From Roseomonas populi (lineage in GTDB: Bacteria > Pseudomonadota > Alphaproteobacteria > Acetobacterales > Acetobacteraceae), in assembly GCF_024594815.1 (NCBI RefSeq), contig NZ_JANJOU010000018.1, positions 62,001 through 126,000 of the forward strand: a stretch of 64,000 nt of DNA. Reading direction: 5' to 3'. The notes beneath the pieces are model-generated. The model did not search any database and was not told the origin of the DNA. It saw only the letters and a list, made by a program, of their open reading frames with translations. Positions 26,129-34,762 of this stretch are shown here, piece after piece. The translations under genes and the position numbers were made by a program. Position 1 is the stretch's first letter; each line of letters begins with the position of its first letter.

Positions 26129-26614
26129 CTAGTTCTCGCCTCGCGTCAACCGCTCGATTTGCACCGTCAGTCGCGCGATCTCCTGCCGGGCCAGGAAAAG
26201 GTCGAAGTCATCCTTGTGGCCGGCTTCGGCTGCCTCGTCCCAATGCTTGTTTGCGGCTTCTTCGCGCTTCTGCAGATCGGCGTAGGCGGCCTGCATCCTG
26301 TCCGCCTCGCTTTCCATTTGAGCGTTGCGGATATGCAGCTGATCCCGCTCAGCAGTCAAAGCGGCATTGTTCGTTCGGAGCTGCTCAATTGTCGCATCGC
26401 GCGATCGAACGGCGGCTTTCCAGCCGTCGATAACCTCGTGAACCTCTTCAGCATCATAGCGGCGCCGCCGGGGAGGCGTTGGCGAGAAGACACGGTGGGT
26501 AAAGTCAGCCATCCGCTGGTCACTCTCGGCCGCCATGCGACCGAGAATGTAACCAGCGCCGCCGCTTATACCGGATGTCAGACCGCCATCTTCATCTTCG
26601 TCCATATCACCCAT
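26129..26614 (-). CDS. Unknown coiled-coil protein downstream of dotA
   Basis: A 161-residue soluble protein with a Gly/Asp-rich N-terminus and a long coiled coil from about residue 60 to 155 (ATIEQLRTNNAALTAERDQL, NAQMESEADRMQAAYADLQK). No signal peptide. It overlaps the dotA stop by eight bases and is therefore translated with DotA. No known family. A cytoplasmic accessory or substrate of the secretion system is possible, judged only by position. Confidence 0.6.
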   Translation of the reverse strand: MGDMDEDEDGGLTSGISGGAGYILGRMAAESDQRMADFTHRVFSPTPPRRRRYDAEEVHEVIDGWKAAVRSRDATIEQLRTNNAALTAERDQLHIRNAQMESEADRMQAAYADLQKREEAANKHWDEAAEAGHKDDFDLFLARQEIARLTVQIERLTRGEN

Positions 26615-28928
26615 CTCGGGACGACCCAGAATGATCTGTGGCCGCCCTCATCGTGGAGTCCATCCCATCCGCCTCGTCCGCGGAACCAGAACCTCTACCA
26701 TCAACCAGGGCTCTCTGAGATCCAAGCGACTTCTTTGCTCCATCAGCGGTCGCAAGAGCGGCACCTTGTATCGTCTTCAGAGCACCAGCAGCCCCGACCA
26801 GGGCGGCGTCACGGCTAAATCCGTCCATGTCGACCCGGTTAGCCGGCAGGAAGCCGATCAAGCGCGGGACATGATGGGGTACGAGCGAGATCATCCGGAA
26901 CGACATCAAGGCCAGCACGACGTGGCACAGGACGAAGATGCACATCAGTACGATCACGCCGATGACATTCGTCACAACCCACCCGTTGCCCAGCACGAAA
27001 CCGGCTGCCACACCGAAGCCCTGACGCAGCAACCACGACGTGCTCGCGAAGATGAAGTACCCCAGGAATAGGCCGAGCAGCATCAGCACCGGCCGAAACA
27101 GCACATTGAAGATGAGCGAGTAGCCTTCCGTAGCCTTCCCGTGCAGCCCTTCCCCACGCATGGTCATGTGCGCCAGCATCCAGAGCGGCACGGCTATCAC
27201 GGCTTCGCATACCAGTATGAGCCAGCCCGCGACCCCCGCCAGCCAGATCAGAAAGGGGATCATCGGCAGGACGTAGGCGATGGTCAGCCCTGGAACCAAG
27301 AGACCGCTGGCAAGCGCGAAAATGGCCGGGGAGAAGAACTCCAGCGCCTTGCCGATGCCGGCGGTGGTCGCGCCGAGTGCTCCTCCAACAATCGGAATCC
27401 CACCGGTGGCTGTAGTGGTAGCCTCGGAAGCGGCGACTGCTACCCCGGCGGCACCTAGGGCACCGAGGCCGGCGGTGACCATGGCATGCCCGACTTGCAT
27501 CAGGCTGCCGAACGGATCCGTCCAGACGCTGACCCCTGGGGCCACGAGGTAGTTGGTGATGAGGCCGAGCAGGGTTTCGCCGAGGTTCATATAGCGAAAC
27601 ACCCGGTCAATCAGCCCAGCGCCGTCCTCAGCCGGCGAAGCGCCCGCGAACAGAGCCGCACCGCCGATCGGCGTGTTCACCTGATCGACGGTGGCCACGT
27701 ATGCCGACATGCGGTTCATAAAACTCTCGGATGCCTGCATGTAGGGGATCAGATCATTGCCGAGTGACCGGCCAAGTCCCTGGCCGGAGGGCTTACCCAG
27801 GACCGGCACAGCGCTCATCAAAGACAGGGTGGCGCCGTTGAGTCGGCTGAACTCGAGGTAGTAGGCCCCGGCAGAACTCCAGCCCAACGCCGCAAGGCGG
27901 GTCTGGCTGGCGTCGGCATCGGCACCGCTGCCGCGGGCATCGGCCATCTTGGCGCGCAGCTGGCTCATGGCCTGACTGGCAGCGCTGGTCAGGCGGGTGG
28001 TGTAGTCCGAGGTGCCCGCCACCAGCACTCCCATGAGCGGCTCCATGGAACTCAGGTGTCTACTCGAGTAGAGCTGCTGGGCGGCCAGTACGGCCTGCGG
28101 GCGGATGGTGTTCTCCAAGACGGCGTTCAGAATTTCGCGCTGCTTGGCACCCATGTCGATGCTGACGCCGGCGATGGTCCCGTAGCTGCCGGCCGAGATA
28201 CGCAGGGTGACGGAACCACACACCGGAGCACCGACCTCGTTGCCGGAGGATAGGCGGTAGCTCCAGGTCTGAACGGTGTTGCCGCCGGCCGTCGCGGCCG
28301 AAACAGGGGCGGGCACCGGGACCAGGTTCGGGTTGTTGGAGGCGGCGTTCACCAGGGCACGGCAGAACTCATTGCGGATCAGCCCCGCCACAATGGTCCG
28401 GGTGCCCGGGATGATGGGATCGGCAATCACCCGAGCGTCGGCGCCGATCGCCTGCACGGCGCTCGAATAGACCGTGCGGGCCATGCCGATCCCCCACATG
28501 GAGAACTGCACCACGGCTGCCTGTCCTGCACTGAACCCGGAGGAGAGGGGGAACATGAAGATGGCTGCGACCCCAAGACGCAGGGCGAAAATGCCGCTCA
28601 TGCCGTCGGTGAGCAGCCGGCCGGTCTCGGCCCCGCGCCACATCTGCATCAGCAGCGAGTAGATCAGGAAGACCATGGCTATGGAGGACACAAAGCCGGT
28701 CAGGTAGCGGACCAGGGTGCCGACCACAGTGGCGGCGTTGCCGGTGCTGACGGTGCCGGTGCTGCCGCCAACCGGGAAGACCGAGCGGACCACCGTAGCA
28801 GCCCAGTCATCGCCCGGATCGAGGGCGGACCAGCTCATGTCAACGCCCGTCTGGGCCAGGACCGGCCCTGCTAGGAGCAGGGCCGGCAGGAGTAGTCCCA
28901 AGAAGAGGACCTGTTGGTTGTGGCGCAT
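26607..28928 (-). CDS. dotA: DotA/TraY, polytopic inner membrane protein of the T4BSS
   Basis: A 773-residue protein with a cleavable signal peptide (FLGLLLPALLLAGPVLAQ), several membrane helices, a large periplasmic loop (about 150-440) and a final cluster of helices (LVPGLTIAYVLPMIPFLIWL). Size, topology and the ending match DotA of Legionella and TraY of R64. The ATG at 28928 is chosen because it directly precedes the signal peptide and has GAGG upstream; a longer frame would run through the hairpin and the T4BSS element. The ribosome site lies inside a perfect hairpin, so translation may be controlled. Confidence 0.85.
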   Translation of the reverse strand: MRHNQQVLFLGLLLPALLLAGPVLAQTGVDMSWSALDPGDDWAATVVRSVFPVGGSTGTVSTGNAATVVGTLVRYLTGFVSSIAMVFLIYSLLMQMWRGAETGRLLTDGMSGIFALRLGVAAIFMFPLSSGFSAGQAAVVQFSMWGIGMARTVYSSAVQAIGADARVIADPIIPGTRTIVAGLIRNEFCRALVNAASNNPNLVPVPAPVSAATAGGNTVQTWSYRLSSGNEVGAPVCGSVTLRISAGSYGTIAGVSIDMGAKQREILNAVLENTIRPQAVLAAQQLYSSRHLSSMEPLMGVLVAGTSDYTTRLTSAASQAMSQLRAKMADARGSGADADASQTRLAALGWSSAGAYYLEFSRLNGATLSLMSAVPVLGKPSGQGLGRSLGNDLIPYMQASESFMNRMSAYVATVDQVNTPIGGAALFAGASPAEDGAGLIDRVFRYMNLGETLLGLITNYLVAPGVSVWTDPFGSLMQVGHAMVTAGLGALGAAGVAVAASEATTTATGGIPIVGGALGATTAGIGKALEFFSPAIFALASGLLVPGLTIAYVLPMIPFLIWLAGVAGWLILVCEAVIAVPLWMLAHMTMRGEGLHGKATEGYSLIFNVLFRPVLMLLGLFLGYFIFASTSWLLRQGFGVAAGFVLGNGWVVTNVIGVIVLMCIFVLCHVVLALMSFRMISLVPHHVPRLIGFLPANRVDMDGFSRDAALVGAAGALKTIQGAALATADGAKKSLGSQRALVDGRGSGSADEADGMDSTMRAATDHSGSSRDG

Positions 28929-28963
28929 CGCATCCTCGCGGGCGGGGTTCCCCGCGAGGATGC
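28929..28963 (-). promoter_or_regulatory. Perfect 14-bp hairpin covering the dotA ribosome-binding site
   Basis: On the transcript strand CGCATCCTCGCGGG, a seven-base loop and CCCGCGAGGATGCG form an unbroken 14-bp stem that ends directly against the dotA start codon. The ribosome site GAGG lies in the 3' arm and would be occluded. Positions: arms 28950-28963 and 28929-28942. Confidence 0.7.
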
Positions 28964-28970
28964 GCTGGCG

Positions 28971-28982
28971 CGGCGCGAACGG
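28971..28982 (-). promoter_or_regulatory. T4BSS upstream element, copy 3 (dotA)
   Basis: An exact copy, 42 bases before dotA. Here it is part of a small hairpin GGCGC-CGTTC-GCGCC, immediately 5' of the large dotA hairpin. Confidence 0.75.
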
Positions 28983-28986
28983 CGCC

Positions 28987-30411
28987 CTACGGTCCAGGAG
29001 AGGGGCTGGACGATGCCGACGCGGAAGCGCGAGGCCCTCCTTCAAGGGCAGAGCGGATTGCTTCGGTCGCCCGCCTCACCAGTTCGGCTACCTTCTGGCC
29101 AAGATCGTCCATGACGCTCTTGCCCTCCTGACGCGCCGGCACCTGGACGGCCGCTTCCCCGATCTGGGCATCCAGTCGTTCAAACCGCCCAGCGAGGACA
29201 CTGGGGTCCGGCCGCTTGAGCATCACCGCTTCGGCGGCTTGCCGGTCGGCGCCGTACTGCTTCACTGCGGAGGTTGCGGCGTCGTAGGAAGCGGCTACCC
29301 CCTTATCCTGAACGAGAGCGTTGTTGAACTGGGTCCGCAGCTCCGCGTGGCGTCCGCCCTCGCGCATCTCGGACAGCACACCCTGCATTCCCTGCGGGTC
29401 CGAGCGGGCCGCCTCGTTGATGCGGGCCATAACACCGGCGCCGGCGCCCTGGGCAAAGCTACGGAGGGCTTCCACCGCTTTCTGCCCGGACGCTTCAGCC
29501 AGCCCAACGGCGGATTCGTCGCTGAACTTGCTCACAAACCGATTGATGCGGTCGCCGATGGGGGTTGCGGGCTGCCGCCATGGCGGAGGGTTCTCCTCCC
29601 GCGGTTCTGCCATAGCCAAGACGACACGGCCAAGGACGCTCGGACCGTGCCCCCCCTGGCCGGCTTCCACTCCCTGGGTCGGCTGGGTGGAGGGGTGTGA
29701 CTGGCCGTCGGGAGAACGAGGCCCGCCGCCGGAAGGGGGCGCGGCAACCGGTGCTTGGGCTACCGGGGAGCCAGGCGGAGGGCGGATCCCTTCCCCTGGT
29801 GACATCGACGCTTGTACCTTCTCGTCCGGCTTCGAGGCTGGAGCTACTGGAGGTTGCCCAGCTTGAGGCTGGCTCGTGTCCGTCGCTCGCGATGGCGAAG
29901 CGGCTGACACATTGCGAGATGCGGTGGGTCCTGCCCCTAGAAGGGCGAGCCTGCTCTCGAGGCTCTCGACACGATCCAGAACGTCCGGCCGGTTCTGGTC
30001 GCCTCCCTCGCGCCCAACTTCGAAAGCGAGCTTGCGGATATCGGCCGTCAGCTTGGAATTGTTGAGGTTGGGGATCTCCTTGAGCATGTCGTGGATGCGG
30101 AGATTACCAAGGCCAGGTGCTGTGGCTGCCAGACGCTCCATCTCGGAGCGAAGTCCCTCCGAAAAGCCCACCGCAGGTCCCGCGAGCCCTTTGAAGTCCT
30201 GGTAGACGTAAGCCACGCGGGTTCGGAACTCGACGCTGTCGACGTGTTCCGGCTTCCGCATGGCGGCCGCGAGCCCTTCGATCTGACTGCTCAGCTTGGG
30301 ATCGTGTCCAACGATCGTGAGCCGCATCTGGTCCATACGTTCGACCAGCTCACGGAGGGGATCTTTGCCTGGAGGCACCGCTGCAGGCGCCTCGATCATG
30401 GTGGCCGACAT
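28987..30411 (-). CDS. Unknown large T4BSS-locus protein
   Basis: A 474-residue soluble protein without signal peptide. Residues 15-165 are helical (PLRELVERMDQMRLTIVGHD, SKLTADIRKLAFEVGREGGD). Residues 170-285 are a disordered Pro/Ala/Gly-rich linker. Residues 290-470 are a second helical domain (DRINRFVSKFSDESAVGLAE, NNALVQDKGVAASYDA). It follows the IcmX-like gene by 12 bases in the icmW operon. I recognise no family. Size, two domains and membership of the adaptor operon make it a candidate translocated protein or cytoplasmic adaptor; this is inference. Confidence 0.65.
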   Translation of the reverse strand: MSATMIEAPAAVPPGKDPLRELVERMDQMRLTIVGHDPKLSSQIEGLAAAMRKPEHVDSVEFRTRVAYVYQDFKGLAGPAVGFSEGLRSEMERLAATAPGLGNLRIHDMLKEIPNLNNSKLTADIRKLAFEVGREGGDQNRPDVLDRVESLESRLALLGAGPTASRNVSAASPSRATDTSQPQAGQPPVAPASKPDEKVQASMSPGEGIRPPPGSPVAQAPVAAPPSGGGPRSPDGQSHPSTQPTQGVEAGQGGHGPSVLGRVVLAMAEPREENPPPWRQPATPIGDRINRFVSKFSDESAVGLAEASGQKAVEALRSFAQGAGAGVMARINEAARSDPQGMQGVLSEMREGGRHAELRTQFNNALVQDKGVAASYDAATSAVKQYGADRQAAEAVMLKRPDPSVLAGRFERLDAQIGEAAVQVPARQEGKSVMDDLGQKVAELVRRATEAIRSALEGGPRASASASSSPSPGP

Positions 30412-30423
30412 TCGCGGGCTCCT

Positions 30424-31614
30424 TCAGTTGGCGGCGATGGTGGGAGAAGGCATGGACACGACGCCCGTGAAGCCACGCTCGACGTCGACAGCAAGGTTGG
30501 CGGCGCTCACGGCGGCCGACTGCATCTGCAGGCGCAGGTTGGCGAGGGCGAGGTAGTTAGAAAGCGCCAGCTCCTGCGCGATCTCGCGGCTAACTGCCGC
30601 TGGGGTCATGTTGTGCAGCGAGGCCGCCCAAGCCACATCGGTGAAACGCCGGTCCACCTCGAGACCGAGAACCTGTAGCCAGGAACCGGCGGCCGGCGGC
30701 TCGACGCCCCGCGCCCGGAGCTGCGCCTGCTGTGCCTCGTTGAGCGTGACGGTGGGCGCCTGCAGGGCGATCTGGTGACTGAACACCGAGCGGGACAGGG
30801 ACATGCGGGCGTCGTAGGCCCGCCGCCGGGCGGAAGCATCCTGGCCCTCGACAGAGGTCAGGTGATCCCCTCGCAACGCAGCCGGCACCACAGGCTGTAC
30901 GACGTTGGTAGAGAAGTCGTTCGCTGCATTTACCGCATCGCCGTCGGGGTAAACCTCGCGCACGAAACTGATGGCACGCACGTCAGCGTTGGGTCGTGCG
31001 GAAGCTGTGCAAAGCCCGGCTGCCGCTTCATCGGCGTCGCAGTAGCGCGACAAGTGGAGGGCGTTGGAGGAGGTCATGGATTGCGCCTGCCCGAACCAAG
31101 CTGGCGTGTTCGGGCCGCCCTCGCCACGGGCGTCCATGACATCGGCGATGGCAGTAGCGATCCGTCCGCCCTGGATCTGTGACTGCCCGCTGGACTGTCC
31201 GCTATCTAAGGCAAGGCAAGCTTGTGGCGACGCGGTGTGCTCGTCACGGATCTCGGAATTGCGCATATCCCGGTAGAAGCGGGCATTGGCGCTGTTGGAG
31301 GCGTCCGCGATCTGCTGCACGGCACCGATCTGTGCGCGCTGGTAATTCGCGGTCTGGGTGAAGCCGTCGCCAAGCCGGTCGTTAAGCTGGTTGCCGACAC
31401 CGGTCAGGCGATCACTGATCAGGGTGCCGATATTGGTGACGTTGTCGTAGACTTTATCGACAGCGCTCGTCATCGCCTTCTGCGACTGCTCGATCAGAAA
31501 GTGCGTGATGGCGTCGAAGGTCGGCCACTCGGCATGTGCCAGCCGGGGTGCCGTGACAAGGAACCCGCCTGCCAGAACAATGACGGCGACCGAAGATTTA
31601 AGACGATTGCGCAT
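30424..31614 (-). CDS. IcmX/TraW-like periplasmic protein
   Basis: A 396-residue exported protein with a signal peptide (AVIVLAGGFLVTAPRLAHAE) and a helical mature part with a few Cys (QACLALDSGQ, SRYCDADEAAAGLC). IcmX in Legionella and TraW in R64 are similarly sized exported proteins encoded near dotA/traY and icmW. The long Ala/Gln-rich helices and paired cysteines fit, though the call leans on context. The ATG at 31614 is preceded by AGGAAGGACA; upstream codons in frame belong to no signal sequence. Confidence 0.6.
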   Translation of the reverse strand: MRNRLKSSVAVIVLAGGFLVTAPRLAHAEWPTFDAITHFLIEQSQKAMTSAVDKVYDNVTNIGTLISDRLTGVGNQLNDRLGDGFTQTANYQRAQIGAVQQIADASNSANARFYRDMRNSEIRDEHTASPQACLALDSGQSSGQSQIQGGRIATAIADVMDARGEGGPNTPAWFGQAQSMTSSNALHLSRYCDADEAAAGLCTASARPNADVRAISFVREVYPDGDAVNAANDFSTNVVQPVVPAALRGDHLTSVEGQDASARRRAYDARMSLSRSVFSHQIALQAPTVTLNEAQQAQLRARGVEPPAAGSWLQVLGLEVDRRFTDVAWAASLHNMTPAAVSREIAQELALSNYLALANLRLQMQSAAVSAANLAVDVERGFTGVVSMPSPTIAAN

Positions 31615-31634
31615 AAGCTGTGTCCTTCCTCGCT

Positions 31635-32153
31635 CTAGCGGCCCGCGCTGGGCAGGGTGTATCCGGTTGGCGCTAGCGGAGATCCGTTGACGTAGAGGCT
31701 GCCGGTGGTGTTCGCGCCGGTGCCAACAGAGCCGATCGGCGGCCCACCGCCGCCAAAGCTCAGGCGCGGGCACATGACTCCGCCACCAAATCCACCAAAG
31801 CCGAGATTGAAGCCTGACACTGTGAGGCCGCACTGCGCCGATCCCAGCGCCGACTGCCACGCCTGGTTCGCCGCGGCGCAGATTTGCCCCTGCACGGCGT
31901 CAAGCAGTGACGTCGGGTCGAGCAGGTTGGAAATGACGTTGAGCCCAACGCCGCGAAAGAAGCCGTCCAGACAGGACAGGTTCTTCACGCTGTTGGGCGG
32001 CCGGATCGAGGCATCGTCCGCTTGAACGCGGGCTGAAATGCCATCGGCTGCGGCCTGGGTGATGGCGGCGCAGCCAACGCTGCCGGTAGTCTGGGCATAG
32101 GCCAGAACCGGCATGCTCACGAGCGCAAGGGTAAGGGCAAAACGCCGCATCAT
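31635..32153 (-). CDS. Unknown exported Cys-containing protein of the icmW operon
   Basis: A 172-residue protein with a signal peptide (ALTLALVSMPVLAYAQ). The mature part contains four to five Cys (SVGCAAI, LSCLDGFF, QICAAANQ, AQCGL, VMCPRL) and a glycine-rich C-terminus. It lies between icmW and the icmX-like gene, overlapping icmW by four bases. The cysteines suggest disulfides, fitting the DsbG-like protein nearby. No family recognised. Confidence 0.6.
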   Translation of the reverse strand: MMRRFALTLALVSMPVLAYAQTTGSVGCAAITQAAADGISARVQADDASIRPPNSVKNLSCLDGFFRGVGLNVISNLLDPTSLLDAVQGQICAAANQAWQSALGSAQCGLTVSGFNLGFGGFGGGVMCPRLSFGGGGPPIGSVGTGANTTGSLYVNGSPLAPTGYTLPSAGR

Positions 32154-32608
32154 GCGGCCTCCTTCGCAGGTTCGGTGCTCGCCCCGATCAGGGCCTCCAG
32201 GCGATCGGGAGCGAAGATGCGGGCAAGGAGATCCTGTCGATGCAGGACATCGAGGGTCGAGCGGAGGGCACGACCGGCCTCCGATGTGTCGTCCTGCAGG
32301 AGGGCGGTGCGGAGGATAGCCGCTGCCTCGGGAGCCGTAGCACCGTCGATCCATTCGAGGAGGCGCAGCATGCGTGCAACACCGAGCTGGGCTATGATTT
32401 CCCGAGCAACGCGCGCGTCGTCCTTGGCGAGGCCACGACCGACCCTGTCGGGGCTACCGGCGTCCAGGGCCAAGCCTAGGTCCATCAGCAACGCCCGGAC
32501 CTCCTGGGCATCCTCGATGCTTCGAATGGGCGAGGCGACCCGGGCTGCAATCCGTGGCTCCGTCTGACGAAGCCAATCCAGTACGCTTGATCTCTCCAGG
32601 TCGGGCAT
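32150..32608 (-). CDS. icmW: IcmW-like adaptor of the T4BSS coupling complex
   Basis: A 152-residue soluble protein, the length of Legionella IcmW (about 151). The pattern along the whole chain agrees with IcmW as I recall it: an initial MPDL, then LGLALDAGSPDRVGRGLAKD, a REIIAQLGVARMLRLLEWID segment, a P..A..IL block and a final RQDLLARIFAPDRLEALIGA. In Dot/Icm systems IcmW pairs with IcmS on the DotL C-terminus and recruits effectors. IcmW is not among the genes shared with R64. It heads the minus-strand operon and carries a T4BSS element upstream. The call rests on pattern comparison from memory. Confidence 0.65.
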   Translation of the reverse strand: MPDLERSSVLDWLRQTEPRIAARVASPIRSIEDAQEVRALLMDLGLALDAGSPDRVGRGLAKDDARVAREIIAQLGVARMLRLLEWIDGATAPEAAAILRTALLQDDTSEAGRALRSTLDVLHRQDLLARIFAPDRLEALIGASTEPAKEAA

Positions 32609-32652
32609 TCGTCCGGTCCTTCCTCTCGTGGGAAGAACAGGGTGCCGATGGT

Positions 32653-32664
32653 CGACGCGAACGG
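32653..32664 (-). promoter_or_regulatory. T4BSS upstream element, copy 4 (icmW operon)
   Basis: Eleven of 12 bases match (CCGTTCGCGTCG), 44 bases before icmW. Confidence 0.65.
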
Positions 32665-32671
32665 CGCGCCC

Positions 32672-33100
32672 TCAACGCGTGATGGTTACGGTTCTTCCAG
32701 CCAGTGTCATCCGCAGCCCAAGGGGCCGGATTGCTTCCTGCAAAGCACGGTTCCAGGGCTTGCCGCCCACCCACGATACCAGTGCGTCCGTTTCAAATCC
32801 GGGGCCGTATTGTACCCGCAAACCTTCGGGAACGATTTGACGGGCCGCAAACGACAGCGGAACGTCCGTTCCGAAGCCTCGCGCTGGCGTGAACGATACG
32901 CTAGGTGAACTCGCTCGGCGTGGCGAGGCGGTTGTATTGGTTCGATTCTCTGCCATGCCGGCCAGAGGGTCGACGAACGCGGGCCGTGTTACCAAGGCTT
33001 GCCCTGCTGGGGCACCGGCAGGTGATAGCCGGAAGTCGATTTGAAGTGGTTGGGGAGCCATCAAGTGTGTCGTGAGAAGCAGCGTAGTCACCAGGGTCAT
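32672..33100 (-). CDS. Exported N0/TcpQ-like domain protein
   Basis: A 142-residue protein. The first 16 residues are hydrophobic and could be a short signal segment (LVTTLLLTTHLM). The C-terminal 65 residues (VPLSFAARQIVPEGLRVQYG, WNRALQEAIRPLGLRMTLAG, VTIT) match the secretin N0/STN-type fold also found in TcpQ, PilL and DotD. DotD itself is encoded separately at 44643. Such domains build rings in outer-membrane cores. AGGAG lies seven bases before the ATG and a T4BSS element 36 bases upstream. It may be a second N0 protein of the core complex. Confidence 0.6.
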   Translation of the reverse strand: MTLVTTLLLTTHLMAPQPLQIDFRLSPAGAPAGQALVTRPAFVDPLAGMAENRTNTTASPRRASSPSVSFTPARGFGTDVPLSFAARQIVPEGLRVQYGPGFETDALVSWVGGKPWNRALQEAIRPLGLRMTLAGRTVTITR

Positions 33101-33136
33101 AGCACACTCCTTGTCTCGATGGAGGGTGCCAGGGAT

Positions 33137-33148
33137 CGGCGCGAACGA
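33137..33148 (-). promoter_or_regulatory. T4BSS upstream element, copy 5
   Basis: Eleven of 12 bases match (TCGTTCGCGCCG), 36 bases before the N0-domain gene. The sequence GAATAAGT directly 5' resembles a -10 box. Confidence 0.65.
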
Positions 33149-33252
33149 CTTATTCCCCAACAACCGTTTCCGAGCGCGCCAACTTCCTCGATTCTTGTTC
33201 TCCAAGGGATTGGATCCAGGGGAGACGGATGGTGCTGGGTGGGAACTGGGCA

Positions 33253-33645
33253 ATGACACGCAGGACCAGAGGCGATGTCCAGGAAGCCGGGCAGAAAGAC
33301 CCATTCCTTGTCGAGGTTGGTCGGCGGGTCAGGGAAATCCGTACTCGTCAGAGGCTGACACAGGCGCAAGCAGCTGAAGCTGCGAACATCCCCCAGGCCA
33401 CACTGTTCCAGACAGAGGCGGGTATCCAGAACCTGCAGCTCAAGACGCTGGTCAAACTCGCGAAAGGGCTCGGGACCAGCGTGAGAGACCTCATGCCTGT
33501 GCCGGTCGAGGTGACCGAGGCAGAAAAACCGGCTCCGCAGACGCTTGATGAAGTGCTGGAGCGGCTGGAGGTGTCGTCACGCGAGACCATGCGCCTGAGC
33601 CAGCTCGCCGTTTTCCTCCGCACATTGCCCCAGCAGGAAGGATAG
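33253..33645 (+). CDS. XRE-family HTH regulator within the T4BSS locus
   Basis: A 130-residue protein. Residues 20-80 are a Cro/CI-type HTH (VREIRTRQRLTQAQAAEAAN, then ATLFQTEAGIQNLQLKTLVK). The C-terminal tail is acidic and may dimerise (TLDEVLERLEVSSRETMRLS). The ATG at 33253 follows GGGAA. It is divergent from the N0-domain gene, whose T4BSS element lies in the shared 152-bp promoter region. It is a natural candidate to read that element and control the secretion genes; this is untested. Confidence 0.8.
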   Translation: MTRRTRGDVQEAGQKDPFLVEVGRRVREIRTRQRLTQAQAAEAANIPQATLFQTEAGIQNLQLKTLVKLAKGLGTSVRDLMPVPVEVTEAEKPAPQTLDEVLERLEVSSRETMRLSQLAVFLRTLPQQEG

Positions 33646-33806
33646 GGGGCGCCGGGCTTCAATGCTCTTATCCTTACAGACCGCTTCCGTTCGCATGCTC
33701 TCGAACCTTACCAGAGCGCATTTTTCCTAGCTTTAACCATATAAGACTGGTTGCATCACATGCTTGTGGGATGTTAGGAATTCTTCACGGAAGGTGGAGA
33801 GCCTAA

Positions 33807-34703
33807 GTGTTCCTGACCCATGCCCCTGTTGCCGTATCTGCTCCGCAAATCACTCCCCTGGCGGGGGGAGCGATCTCGCAGACGCCGTGGCGGTACGATG
33901 GCGCACTGGCGGGAATGATCGGCAAGGGGCTGGGGCTGCAGGCTATCAGCGCCTACCTTGGAGCGGCACCGGCAATCATCATGGGACGAGTTGTGGAGCT
34001 GGGACTGGCAACCCCGCACGACGAACCGTTCCGGCGCATGAAGCACGCCAAGGCGTGGCCGGTCTCCGACTTTCGTCGTTTGATCGACTGCTGGCTCGAC
34101 AACTGGAAGGCGTCGAGCGCCTCCAAGATCTTCGGACGCAGCTTGAGCAGTATCTATGGGCAGGTAAGGCGACTTGGCCTTCCGCGTCGCTCGCGACGTG
34201 ACCTGCATCAGCCGACGCCCGAAGCATTCGATCAGCTGCAGCGGGCTCGGGGTGCTCTGGGAGCTCTCTGCCGCGACCTGTTCGATACCGTCGACAAGTC
34301 GCTGGTCAAGGTCATCACGCGCGCCAGTGGCGAGATCCTGCGGATCGAGCGCAAGCTCAACCGCGACGAGGTCCGGTGGACCACGGCGCTGGATCTAGAA
34401 ATCTCGGACCGTGCCTGGTCATGTCAGCACCACAAGGCCATCGCACGAGACCTTGGCATCTCGCCACGCGCGATATGCACCCGTCTTTCTGCGCTCGGTG
34501 TTCCGCCGCGCGATCGTAAGGAGCTGGTCGACTTCTACGATCCGGCAATCGGGCAGGAGCGCATCCGCAAGTCTCGATACAAGATGCGGCAGTGCAGCTT
34601 TCTGAAGAACCAGATCTTCTGGTCCGCGCACTTCGGCGAGACGACGAGCAAGGTGGCCAAGCGTTCGAAGGCATACCACGAGGCTTTCCGGGCGATCCTT
34701 TAG
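33807..34703 (+). CDS. Putative regulator with three GcrA-like HTH repeats
   Basis: A 298-residue protein from a GTG with GGTGGAG upstream. Three segments repeat the same pattern: GLGLQAISAYLGAAPAIIMG (then VVELGL), NWKASSASKIFGRSLSSIYG (then VRRLGL) and HHKAIARDLGISPRAICTRL (then ALGVPP). The pattern A..I...LG.S...I..R...LG resembles the HTH of the cell-cycle regulator GcrA and of recombinase-type HTHs. A helical spacer of about 70 residues separates repeats 2 and 3. An AT-rich promoter region (TATAAGACT) precedes it. A DNA-binding regulator of the T4BSS or of replication is likely. Confidence 0.6.
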   Translation: MFLTHAPVAVSAPQITPLAGGAISQTPWRYDGALAGMIGKGLGLQAISAYLGAAPAIIMGRVVELGLATPHDEPFRRMKHAKAWPVSDFRRLIDCWLDNWKASSASKIFGRSLSSIYGQVRRLGLPRRSRRDLHQPTPEAFDQLQRARGALGALCRDLFDTVDKSLVKVITRASGEILRIERKLNRDEVRWTTALDLEISDRAWSCQHHKAIARDLGISPRAICTRLSALGVPPRDRKELVDFYDPAIGQERIRKSRYKMRQCSFLKNQIFWSAHFGETTSKVAKRSKAYHEAFRAIL

Positions 34704-34762
34704 AGCCGCAGAACGCGGCTGATCGCACGGCGGCACACAACCCCAAAACGGCGGAATCGGAT

